A stretch of 64,000 nucleotides of DNA from Phoma sp. XZ068. Lineage: Eukaryota; Ascomycota; Dothideomycetes; Pleosporales; Didymellaceae. This document shows, one piece after another, positions 54,391-64,000 of the stretch. The notes below the pieces were generated by a model. The model had not been told where the DNA came from. It was given only the letters and a program-made list of their open reading frames with translations, and made no database searches. Numbering within the stretch: the stretch's first letter is position 1; every line of letters starts with the position of its first letter. The stretch is taken from positions 62,001-126,000 of the forward strand of contig ML240445.1 in the NCBI GenBank assembly GCA_004835665.1, given 5' to 3'. The position numbers and the translations under genes are program-made.

Positions 54391-55095
54391 ATGCCGCCAA
54401 CTACGAGACCTCAACAGGAGGATGAAGATGAAGACGACCCCCGCTACGATGATGCAGATGTCTCCACTGCGCCCTTCACCTCACACCCCGCCTACGGCCG
54501 CGGGCTTTGGAAGAACCCCATCGCGTTCATTCCAGCCGCGCCCACACTCTCACCGGCGCCCTCGAACCCTGTAGACGGGCAATCAATAGCGCAAAAATAT
54601 CTCGCGATCATGTTCCCCAACGGTCAGCCCCTACCAGAGCCAGATGCGTACCCACTCTGCGGCATCTGCGGCGAGCCGGTCAAAGAAACAGACCACCGCA
54701 TACACTTTCTGAGTCCGGCGCACCAAGCTGCGTTGCCGCGCGCGCCGACGCCTTCAGCGATCGATCGTACAAGGATGGGGTTAAAATATATGCGGAACTA
54801 TGGATGGGATGTAGATGCCAGGGTGGGGCTGGGTGCGAGAGGGGAGGGGATGCTGTTTCCGCTTGTGCCGAAGGAGAAGAGGGATAAGCTGGGGTTAGGA
54901 ATTGATAAAAAGACCGAGGAGAGGAGAAGGGGACTTATGAATGGGAGGGGTGTTGCGCAACCGGGGGAAATTAGATTGGATGCGGGGAAGGTACAGAAGC
55001 TGGCGAAGGGAGAAAAGAGGAAGCATGACAAGCTGCAGAGGATGTTTTATGGGAATGATGAGGTGGAGAAATACTTGGGAGAGCTGGACGGCTGA
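54391..55095 (+). CDS. small G-patch protein (GPANK1-like)
   Basis: A 234-residue protein with a C2H2-like pair (CGICGEP, then DHRIHFLSPAHQ) at about residues 88-110 and a G-patch-like segment after it (GLKYMRNYGWDVDARVGLGARGEG), as in GPANK1-type proteins. A Lys/Arg-rich C-terminal region ends in MFYGNDEVEKYLGEL. The start was put at ATG 54391 (MPPTTRPQQ); the frame further upstream begins with TTG. Single exon. Likely nuclear and RNA-linked. It is divergent from the SDR gene by about 280 bp. Confidence 0.8.
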   Translation: MPPTTRPQQEDEDEDDPRYDDADVSTAPFTSHPAYGRGLWKNPIAFIPAAPTLSPAPSNPVDGQSIAQKYLAIMFPNGQPLPEPDAYPLCGICGEPVKETDHRIHFLSPAHQAALPRAPTPSAIDRTRMGLKYMRNYGWDVDARVGLGARGEGMLFPLVPKEKRDKLGLGIDKKTEERRRGLMNGRGVAQPGEIRLDAGKVQKLAKGEKRKHDKLQRMFYGNDEVEKYLGELDG

Positions 55096-55861
55096 TACTT
55101 CCACACAAACCAGAACGGTAGCCGACTTTGGAGGGTTTCATGAGGGCATTATGGAGGCTTCGTACAGCCAGCACAGCATCAGCGCTTATAGATCTTTACG
55201 ATACCCCAATTGAAATAATTCGGCCTTGTTTCCACATAACGCCAGCCGTTGTATGCCTTGATTGGTCGAACGTGCTCATGGACTCTTCCTGTGTATCATT
55301 CATGGAGACATGCACCAACACAGACCAATTGTTTTTCGAATCGCTGGTCAGCAGAGAGTTGACTACATCAGATAAATGCAATCAACCTCGCTTCGAGAGT
55401 CATAGTAAAAAAACCGAAGCTTTCGTTCTCCTCTCGCTCATGCTGAGTAGTTGATGAGAACTCTCGCCGTGGAAAGTCATAGACATCTGATCATTACATG
55501 TTTGAGGCTGCGAGTCATAAGCCATACGCACAACTTGATGTATATTATTTGACTGGACAGTACTGCCGCGCTTCGTTGAAGCTTAATTATCTGACAGCGC
55601 CTGGTCCAAGTCGTGCGCCATACGTCACACATGCTAAACATTACAGCCGGAGCCATCAATATCCCCAATCCTCCTACAAAGTCAAACAGGTATAGTGCAA
55701 ATGCTCCCATGAGCCCCCAAAAGAATAACAACGTAGCGTCGTGAAGAACGTTTGAATCCGGAGCGCCGCCCGCTAAAGATGTCGAAGCTGCCTGAGTCCT
55801 GTCATGGCCATGTACTCTGCTAGCACAGCACATGTCTTGTGAGAGGTTCGAGTGCATGCTA
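55096..55861. other. intergenic between convergent genes
   Basis: About 770 bp. A hydrophobic minus-strand frame crosses its right half but runs antisense-frame through the next gene and lacks support. No other feature. Confidence 0.4.
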
Positions 55862-56416
55862 TCACAGGGCCAGCATGGCGAGAAATCCGGCAACACCAGC
55901 GATACCGGCACCGACAGCAGCCTTCGCATGCGACGCGGCGCCAGTGGACTCAGGAAGGCGGGGGCCAGTTGCGGACAGGGTAGCAGAGTGGACGGCAGAG
56001 ATTGAGGTGCTGTTTGCGCCGGTCGGGGCTGCGCTCGCAGAGCTGGCGGTCGAGGTGACGACAGGCGTGGTCGAGGCTTCGGCAGCGACAGGGTACAGCA
56101 GAGGCAGAATGCTCTTGACATCGGCAGGCATGGATGCGTACCACCCTGGAGTGTTGCCGGCAGCGAGCGAAGAGCTCATTTCGGCGGCAAAGGCCGACTC
56201 CGAGGCGATTGCGTAGTTGCGCACATCGGTTGGCAGCGCAGTCGCGAGGACGAGGAGAACCGATTTGGACTGCTCAGGACTACAATATCACTATTAGTCG
56301 CATGTCTACGTTGCGCGTTCATCGTGGAGTTGAGTCGTGTGCGCATACCTAATAGGTGTCTGGGCACCCACGCTCACAGCCACCGCAGCCACCCCAGCCA
56401 GGAAAGTGAGCTGCAT
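55862..56416 (-). CDS. small secreted GPI-anchored protein
   Basis: Predicted 161-residue surface protein in two exons (56416-56349 and 56279-55862; 69 bp intron with a GACTAAT branch). Exon 1 encodes a clean signal peptide, MQLTFLAGVAAVAVSVGAQ. The mature part has a helical segment (ALPTDVRNYAIAS, then GWYASMPADVKSILPLLYP), a Ser/Thr/Ala-rich stalk and a hydrophobic end (AGIAGVAGFLAMLAL), fitting GPI attachment. No cysteines in the mature part. Similar cell-wall-associated proteins are common in filamentous ascomycetes; role unknown. Confidence 0.75.
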
Positions 56417-57891
56417 CTCGTATAACGATTGACAACGGTTTGTTAACCTGAAATGAGTGTGGAGAACCTTCGAACTCGCACTGCGCGTTCAGTGGAGACA
56501 GAAGGCTTGCGCAGGTAGCGACAATGGAGCAGCAAACAACGAGCGACAGGATTGAGATGAAAAGGGCGGCTCTTTGGGGATCTTCGGGCTGTATATGAAA
56601 CGGACTGGCGGCACGACATGTTCACGATGCCATGCCTGGGGCGGCTAACGAATCACGGCGACTAACCATCAAAGGTCCAAGGCTGTCTACAAGCTGCGAT
56701 TTAAAATTGCGGCGAGAAGACGTCAAATGATAAGCCTGGGGCAGAAATGAATCCCGCACAAGCGAGATGCACATTAGGTGATTCGCTACACAGAGCGTAC
56801 TACGCGATAATCTTTTCGTGGAGCTAATGCACTCAGGGGTTGTGGCACATTCGGCGCAGTGTAGCGTATCTTTGCATCTCAACAACAGCTTCACAGCGTT
56901 GTGATACTTCAGAGTCTTCGTCTGCTTCAATGTGCAGCGCTCCAACCTGTTCCCGCTTCTTGAATCCTCCGGTTGCGTGCCGTCGAGCTCGAGTCATGCT
57001 CATTAAACATCAGCCCGGGGTACTAGAGTAATGCGCCAATCAGCGATGCTCGTGGTTTCCTTAGTGAGGGTCTTTCATTTCCACTTTTTAAGCTTGCACG
57101 GGGCGGGAGGAGGGTTTCCAGGGCAGCCTCCGCTGCGAGGCCGGGTCAGGTGCATGATCCACACCCTCGTCGTGAGGTGCGAATGTTCGTGCCTTGAGTG
57201 CTTATGGGTCGCAACAGTAGTCGCAATGAAGTTTGTAAATGCGCTTCATTGGACTGCTTTGGACGTTCCGATCGTTGTCAGTCAATACCTCTTAGGATGC
57301 GACTAACCAAGTGACAGCGCGCATCGCAATTTGGCCTTCGGGAGTAGCCAGCCCCGCGAATGATGCCAACCTCTTGACTTGTCTTCTCCTTCGGCAGCTT
57401 GACATCATGAGGACTTTGGCGCTTGGCATCAAGACGCCCAGTGATCCTTTTACTTCATCTCACATTTCATTTGCCGTCATTTCCGCCTTACCTGACAGGC
57501 CGAGAATTTTGAAGTGCGTTCACGGAAGTGCAGCATTTCGTCTCATCATAAGTTGAATTCTTTTATCTACATAGTTTATCGTATCCACCATCCATGCTAT
57601 GTACAGCTAGCATTATCATTAAATTCGAGTCCGTCCAGATCGTGAGGTTTCCTCCCAGTGCAGCCGTAAAGGTGGCCGTAGTCGTAAGGATGTGATCGTG
57701 ACGCTCATTGAAGGCGAAGGTATCATCTCTAAGTGGGCATAAAGTCGTCAATGTGGTAGTCGCAATGCCGTTAACATCGAAAAGGAAATCGTAAAACAAA
57801 CATCCTGCCCAAATCATCAAGTCGTTTCCTCCTTCATACCCAGCGTATGTGCCGAAGTCGTTGGCCAACGACTATATAGAGTACACGAGCT
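56417..57891. other. intergenic, no gene seen
   Basis: A 1.5 kb spacer. A 101-codon minus frame at 57563-57868 lacks an ATG and has no recognised family; it lies just downstream of the FAD enzyme. No repeats noted. Confidence 0.4.
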
Positions 57892-59496
57892 CTAAAAGTA
57901 GGACTGGACCACGTCCTGTCCGCCGCGGATAGCCCACTCCACGATCTCCATGCCATTGAGTCCACTCGCCCAGTAGGACTTTTTGTGGCCCTGAAGGCGA
58001 TTGAGCTTATCGTAAGCGCCATCTCTGAGAGGCTGGCTGTCGAAATGTGGGAAATAGTCCCACTTCCTGAATGCTTTGACGTCGCTGTCAGTGAAAGGCG
58101 CCGATGGCACGGTAGCGTTCCGTGGGTCTTTGTTGATCTCCGACAAACTCTCGACGAGCAGACGGCGTGCAGCTGCTTCGGTCTGGTACTCGTATGGACC
58201 CCAGGACCAAGCCACAGAAACGTTCGACTGCTCGTTTAGACGCAGGATCGCGACGGGTTCACCATCATTCGGTGGTGGGAGTGCTGGCGAAGAGGTATTC
58301 GCGATGTAGGAAACGCCGAAAGGAAGCTCGAACTCAACTGCAGAAGAGTAGTACTGGATTGTCGAAACATTGGCGAACACATGGTACTCCTCTTCCGTGA
58401 TATCCAGTCCTGCTCTTTCAAGATTTTCGATGGTCGGTGGGAAGGCGAAGATGATCGAGCTACACTCCTGCTTTTGCCATTTGTAAAAGTTGTCGCACGG
58501 CTCGGTGTACTTGATCATTGGGTTCTTTCCAGATCGATCGATGCATCGAACCTCAGCGGACGTCTTAATCGGGGTCTTGCAAAGCTGTGACGCAGAGTAC
58601 TCTACAAACATCTTGTGGAAGTCCATGTAATACACTTCGTGAAGCCCAATGAACGCGGTCAAAATATCCGGTGTGAAATATTGCAGAATGTAGAGCTGTA
58701 TCACGTGTTAGCATCTGCATGCATTATCCCTGCGAACTCTATGCAGAGGAGATCGTGACATACCGCTGGAACTATGTTGATGTCCCCGTATCCATATAAT
58801 GCTACCGGGTTTACGAGCAGGATTGGCAGAGCTGTGAAGTTGTTTTTGCGAAACCATTGAGATCCAGAAACTGTAAACTCATCTGGCGTGCCATTCTGCA
58901 GCCGGTTAGCCTACTGTTGTCGTACCACGACTTGCGCAAAGCTCGTGTCGTACCTTGTATGCTGCGACACTATAAGGTCGGAACCGTTGATTCCACAGCG
59001 CCGCGTAACGCGGAATTTCGGCAGACAATGATGCCAGGAACTGCGGGATCAAGGCCGGGTTCGCTTCGATCGCGCCGTTTGTATAGTTGTAACGAAACAT
59101 CTCGCGCGCGCCTGCCAGCGCAAACGGCTCAGAGGTAACATTGGTCTTGTTGAGAATCTTTAGGGTTTCGGTGTAGGTTGCGTTCGAGAAGAAGGCGGCG
59201 CCAAGCGGGTGGAAGGTGCCTCTGAGTGGGCGTGGTCAGCCGCGATTGGGCGTTTTAATGCTGTGGAACACTTACTGCTCGTCATACCATGCCTGGCATT
59301 TACCACCAACTTCTTGCTGTTTGTCGAATATCATGGCCTTGATGCCTTTCTCTTCGAGCTTCGCTGCTGCAGACAAGCCTGACGGGCCTGCACCAATAAT
59401 GCATACTGGAGGCTTTTCATGGCGAGGTTGGGGCAAAGCTGATGCTGTGAGTGAGAAAAGTGATACAAGCAGCGACCACGTTGTTGTGCCCTTCAT
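57892..59496 (-). CDS. secreted FAD-dependent oxidoreductase
   Basis: A 474-residue flavin-containing amine-oxidase-like enzyme with a signal peptide (MKGTTTWSLLVSLFSLTASA). Exons: 59496-59276, 59221-58954, 58895-58764 and 58695-57892, with introns of 54-68 bp, all in frame. The dinucleotide fold is G35-A-G37-P-S-G40, followed by E-K-G and D-K-Q-Q-E-V-G-G-K. Several Asn-x-Ser/Thr sites (SNAT, LNKTNVT, NYTNG, NVSV) fit a secreted glycoprotein. A late DSQPLRDGAYDKLNRLQG and YWASGLNGMEIVEWAI block matches the family's FAD-contact end. Substrate unknown. It belongs with fungal 'FAD/NAD(P)-binding' secreted proteins. Confidence 0.85.
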
Positions 59497-61081
59497 ATTG
59501 TATAGTTGTCAATTGAGAGCAGAAGGAAAATGGCAGAGTACCTGCAGCTTATAGTAACCGGACCAAAACCCTACAAGTCTTCCTTCTGGACGGTGAGGCC
59601 TTCAGCTGCACGGTGCGTTGGCAGGTGCTCGGGTTAGCAAGGTCGGGTTGCCGCCTCAACACGCCATGTCGTTTGAAGCCTTAAAGGAAGCGAGGAGGAG
59701 CCGGAATCCTGACCGAAAAGGTTAAGTTGAGCGACTGGAGGTCGTGCGTCTAAGCTTTGTGCCTCTAGTATGACGTTTTAAGACGGGGTACGAGGTCAAT
59801 GGCGGTCTGAATCAAGTTCAGCCTAGAATGCTACTGGTAGTCTGGGTAACGGTCGTAACAGCGATGGCCGAATTCCTTTGAATTCTGAGAACCCCGCAAC
59901 GCGTCTAAGGCAAGGGCAGCTGCACATGGCGCTGTGATCGATAAAGTTATCGAGTAGACGATACGACCCGGCGCTGTTAGGATCTGTCTGCAGATGTCAT
60001 GGTGCGTTTGCATTGCATTGCATAGCGCGCGCCCAGTTCATTGGTGCCGAGGCTATCAGCCTTACACATCCTCGTTTGGGCTCTCCACATTACCACGCCA
60101 ACGGGTGGTTCCTGGCTCTTCAAAAGCTGCACGCCCCGACAGAATCGCAGAACAACCCGAACTCGGTATCCAACCTGATGTGAATGTCATTCATCAACAC
60201 GCCGTACCAGGAACAGCCTTGCAAACGCGACTCGATCAGCGAGTTCCTGATTTAGCCGGGCGTCATACTCAGCTGAAGGACTGTCTGCGCTGGCCATCCA
60301 GCGAGCCTGACAACTCATCGCCTCGGCGAAGTGGCGACACGAATGGAGAGCCCTGTGGCGATGAACAATATGGCGACCAGATTGCACCGCCTGAAACAAC
60401 GAGGCTGGTAAATCGCATAGAAACAATGACATCAGGGGACGCACGGACAGCGAAAAGCATGGACAGTAAGGAACAAACAAGAATGCCAAAATGAAAAGGA
60501 AGGGATTGCGCATAATGTTCAGGCGCGACCGCCATGGTGTCCGACCGCTTCTGCGACCTACCTTGAAAAGTGTGGCGGTGCTGCTGGAGATGAATCTAAC
60601 GCCGCCCTGATCATCGTCATCGACAATGCGAAAGGGTGGAGGCAGCAGCGTCTCGTAGCTTTTTGGTAAGAAATGATAAAGGCAATGTCGGTCAGTGGAT
60701 ACTCGGCGCGCCTTTCTCCACGGCGAGTATGAAGCAAATTTGGACCGAGAGCCGTGAAATCCCAGCACTCACCTGCACCTTGCACTGGGTCAATGCATCG
60801 CATAGAATGGTGCGAATGAGGCGATATCATACATTGAAGCTATCGACTCAACTGCCTTGAACGTAAGTAGGAGGCTGACAATGGCGTGGCGCAGCCATTG
60901 AATCAGCAAGGAAATCGCTAAACGACGAGAACCGCCACCGGTGGTATTCCCAATGCGAACCATATTAATAAGAGTAGAGATGCAGACAGACGTGACAAGA
61001 GAAGGAGCGACCCGGGAAACTCTACTGTCTACAAGACTGACCGTCTGTTCATTTTAAAAGAAGGATGGAAAATACTGATCA
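59497..61081. other. intergenic, no gene seen
   Basis: A 1.6 kb gap. Minus-strand frames at 60187-60768 and 60558-60830 lack family features and conflict with each other. No tRNA or repeat recognised. Confidence 0.4.
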
Positions 61082-62346
61082 TCAGTACATGTAGGTCTTT
61101 TGTTGTTCAATATCCATCTCATAACGGCTTTTATCAGTTGAGCCACTCATAGGTCGGTCAGACAGAGGACTGCTAATTTGCAGCGGGACCGCTGTGCCAG
61201 GCCGTGACTCAATGTCGGGGCGGGGTGCTGGCCTGCGCGAGTCCATCTCGACTTGATCAACGATCGGCGTGAACTTCTCCCTTCTCCTGCTGTGGTCGGA
61301 CCCATTGGCGTACTTTGAGCCTTGCGCTCGTGCGCGTGTACGGAACAGTAAGGGCTTGAGGGCGGGTATACAGCCACAAATGACGCCAACGTTCGTCTCT
61401 ATGGCTGTCCAAATCCAGATGTTGTAGCCCTCCCAGGTGGCGTCGTATGTCTTGAAAAGCGTGTAGTGGATCCAGTACGCTCGGAAACTACCAGCCACGA
61501 CAATGACACCTCCTACAGAAAAGAGTACCACGAGACCAATGCGCTGGTTCCATGGTAGCGAGAGACTGAACAGTGTTGGGATTGGCAAGGCGTAAATCAT
61601 GAAGTCAGTGACGACGTTTAGAATGCTTTGTACCATCAAGGGTGGCCCTTCCGGGATGCAGTCTCGATGATCTGCAGTGAGCTTCCAATAGCTGGAGATA
61701 GGGCTGTGGACGTCAGTATAGGACATGGTTGAACGGGTATATCGTAACGTACATGCATTGTACCCACAGTGCGACAATGAACACGATGAACGCGGCGAAC
61801 ACGAGGGCGAAGGTACCCCAAACAAGCTTACGAAAGAGCGACTTCTCGGGTGCGATGCGAAAGTACGATACGAGGATAGACATCTTCACAGTACTCGAAG
61901 CAAGGACGAACAAAGTCTGACCAGCCATCGAAGCCTGCAGAACCGTTAGAACGCCAGTTCGGTTACACACGTCGCACAGCGTCGTACCTTTCTCCCAGTC
62001 GATAGCTCGGGGAGTTTCATGTCCCACACATGCTTATCCCAGCCGTACATCTGTGTTGCCATGATGACCAGCACTGTGGTTCCGATGGAAAAGACCTGCT
62101 GTTCGTTGGCATTGCCACTCGGCGACCCCGACTGTCGGTACGTACCATAGCAGCAACCATGAGGTAGTCATCCCACCAGCTCTTCTTCAGCCACCCTATT
62201 CGGACCCATAGTCTCAAGAACACGATGATCATGGCGATGGGCAACAGCGTGAGTTCGACCACCATCAGTCCGGGTCCACGCGTAACGGGGTCGACGTAGT
62301 TCGGCTTTGGCCATGATTTAATGACCTCGGGCGGTGCGGACCTCAT
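61082..62346 (-). CDS. fungal rhodopsin-like integral membrane protein
   Basis: A 370-residue protein of the fungal rhodopsin-like domain family (seven-helix, plasma membrane). Exons: 62346-62146, 62095-61988, 61934-61753 and 61703-61082; introns of 49-53 bp. Hydrophobic helices include VVELTLLPIAMIIVFLRLWV, TTVLVIMATQMY, TLFVLASSTVKMSILVSYFR, VFAAFIVFIVALWVQC, NVVTDFMIYALPIPTLFSL and GLVVLFSVGGVIVVAGSF. Family marks are WWDDYL near helix 2, the S-x-LxSYFRI element, and a conserved C after helix 4 with a later D-H-R-D-C. The cytosolic tail is Arg/Ser/Pro-rich and ends in KTYMY. Ligand unknown; related proteins include Pth11-like receptors. Confidence 0.85.
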
Positions 62347-64000
62347 GGCGATAGGGAGGCAATGGGTCTGAAGCACAGGGAGTGTACTTCAATCGAGTCC
62401 AAGATATGAATGAAGATGGAGCATCACCGTCATGCACAGCACGGGACAGGCAGGGCAGATATATCCCAGTTCGAGTCCAGGGCGAGTTTGTACTCAAGCC
62501 AAATTCAGCTACGCCGTACTAGGGTCGATCCACCACAGATTCGCCATGGCTGAGGGGGCATTAAAGACAGGCGTGTCTGAGGTACGACTGGATCACTCGC
62601 ATGGCAGCCATGGAGCGCTCCGCAGCGGGTACTGGATGACAAGCCGCTCCGCCCGCAGGGGTCCAGGTACCTGAAAATTCGCCTTCAGCGCGCCTGCGCC
62701 GTGACTTGCCAGTACAAAATCCAAGTCACACGTCTGGCCAGTACAGTGCGGGCTGTGGTGGGTCCAAAGAGAGCCAGGTACAGGCAACTTCGTTGATGTC
62801 GACTGTCGTTGGACAGAATGCTGACCTAGATTCATGATGCGCTGGCCAATGAGGCAGTGTAGACATGGTTGAGCTGAGGTCCGTTCCGCTTCGAGACGCC
62901 GACACTGCCTCCAACGCATTGTGATTAGGGGAACGCCATATGAGCCGATACTATGGGCAACTAAGAGGCGCGACCCAGATTAACCGTCTCGCTCAACAAA
63001 CAAAGTTTAGGGACTTTTGAGTGCACAGCGTAACGCGTCTGTCGCGTGGGTCGCCGTTGACACCCCTGGTGCTCGTGCGGGAAATTTTTGAGTTTGCCAC
63101 TTCCGGCATGGTAGCTCGGGAAGCCCGGCCAATCAAATGTGGGGTTGGACGATCTCCAGGGACTGGTCAGTTTGGTGTAACGAGTTGCATCGCAGCATCA
63201 CTCTTCAATGTGATATCCACCCAAAATGGGTCGACGCGATGGCGGAAACGGGTTGTGGGGAAGCGCTTAATCCTCGTGGCGACAAATCCGACCGATTCTC
63301 TGGCCTCTCCCACCTTCTCCCCGGACCGTACCAGTCTATCGTGACGTCCTATCCCGGTACAACTTGCCGATTGTTCAATTTCAGCTCGTGCTCCTTTGCA
63401 CCAAAGAAGCCACAAGGAGCGAAATACGTCAGCTCTGTTGACCCTGAGATACGATCTGGGAGATATTGATGTCCCAATTTAGGATGTTGTGGAGTGAGAG
63501 TACGCAGGTACCGCATATGACACGCTGCGAACCCTAGCAGCATTGCACTACATATTCCGTGTAAGCTGGAGGTACGATAGGTATTCAGCCAAAGCAATTG
63601 GATCCAACACGCTATTCAATACTGACTGAGCCGTTTCCCCCGCTTCAACATGCTCGCCGTTGGGGCCGATTTACGTCTTGCAGTAGCGAGCTTACTCTCG
63701 GTCAAATCTCATGCCTAACGTTCTGCGGGCGTTGTTTACCATTTTGCACGACGCGTTTGCAGGTCGGAAGTGGACCGGAATATCCTGTTGGATTCTCACT
63801 GAGCCGTATGTATTGGGGAGGGCTGCCGTAACATTACGCCGACATTGATAGCACTGATGTCAGCTTATCGCTATCGACCTGGGGCAGGCCCAGAATGTGG
63901 GGTACCTTGCAAGATGATGAATGAGCTCGTTGCCGACGGCGAGATGGATGAACTTCAACCGCCTTTCATCTCAATCACATCGGCACATGATCCCATTGGG
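62347..64000. other. intergenic at right edge, no gene seen
   Basis: A 1.65 kb stretch upstream of the rhodopsin-like gene reaching the window edge. Frames here are short and overlap each other on both strands without family features. No partial gene entering from the right is recognisable. Confidence 0.4.

Noticed and set aside
55477..56121. Minus-strand frame of 214 codons with a hydrophobic C-terminal half
   Set aside because: Its N-terminal half overlaps the small GPI-anchored gene in another frame and is Pro/Arg-rich shadow sequence. The hydrophobic part alone has no family features.
60187..60768. Minus-strand frame of 193 codons
   Set aside because: It overlaps another frame at 60558-60830, lacks family features, and no splice set gives a recognisable protein.

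Overview
This window reads as nuclear DNA of a filamentous ascomycete (Pezizomycotina). The gene families point most readily to Dothideomycetes or a close relative, but that class-level call is an inference. Genes are compact and carry short introns, mostly 45-115 bp, with GTRNGT donors, CTRAY-like branch points and YAG acceptors. Typical filamentous-fungal families are present: HET domain, Zn2Cys6 regulator, fungal rhodopsin-like membrane protein, DUF3632-like protein and GPI-anchored surface proteins. I rebuilt 26 protein-coding genes by joining reading frames across introns, plus one intron-containing tRNA-Ile. No transposon, CRISPR array or rRNA is visible.

Layout. 0.8-6.2 kb holds a Rieske protein, a GPI-anchored Cys-rich protein, a DUF3632-like protein and a HET-domain protein, all on the minus strand. 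7-14 kb holds a paxillin-like LIM protein and a Zn2Cys6 transcription factor. 14.9-43.7 kb is largely a housekeeping block: mitochondrial ribosomal protein uL2m, divergent from mitotic cyclin B; a HIT hydrolase; DNA ligase I, divergent from a MIX23/Cid2 protein; ribosomal protein uL1 (L10a); CCR4-NOT subunit Caf40/Rcd1; a Kin1-type kinase; a GPATCH1-like splicing protein; a HExxH metallopeptidase-like protein; eIF3h; and an unusual Gln-rich protein with a glutathione-transferase C-terminus. 44-51.4 kb is accessory in character: a CHAT-domain (caspase-like) protein, a divergent unknown partner, and a phenol-hydroxylase-type monooxygenase. 52.3-62.3 kb holds tRNA-Ile, a membrane-anchored SDR, a small G-patch protein, a small GPI-anchored protein, a secreted FAD oxidoreductase and a seven-helix rhodopsin-like protein. 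The last 1.65 kb has no supportable gene.

How they work together. DNA ligase I carries an N-terminal PCNA-binding motif and has an MluI cell-cycle box (ACGCGT) upstream; similar boxes lie upstream of the cyclin. The ribosomal, translation-initiation, CCR4-NOT and splicing genes are ordinary core functions. The most interesting unit is the divergent pair at 44.2-49.1 kb: a CHAT protease-like protein with both catalytic residues in place, facing a 351-residue protein whose layout invites comparison with gasdermin-like pore formers. A CHAT protease beside a cell-death effector is a known arrangement in fungi and bacteria, but the identity of this partner is a hypothesis. A second lead is the Gln/His-rich plus GST fusion, recalling Ure2 in architecture, with a possible internal start that would make a stand-alone GST.

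Splice joins were made by eye from frame, splice signals and family conservation. Several starts are uncertain and are marked as such.
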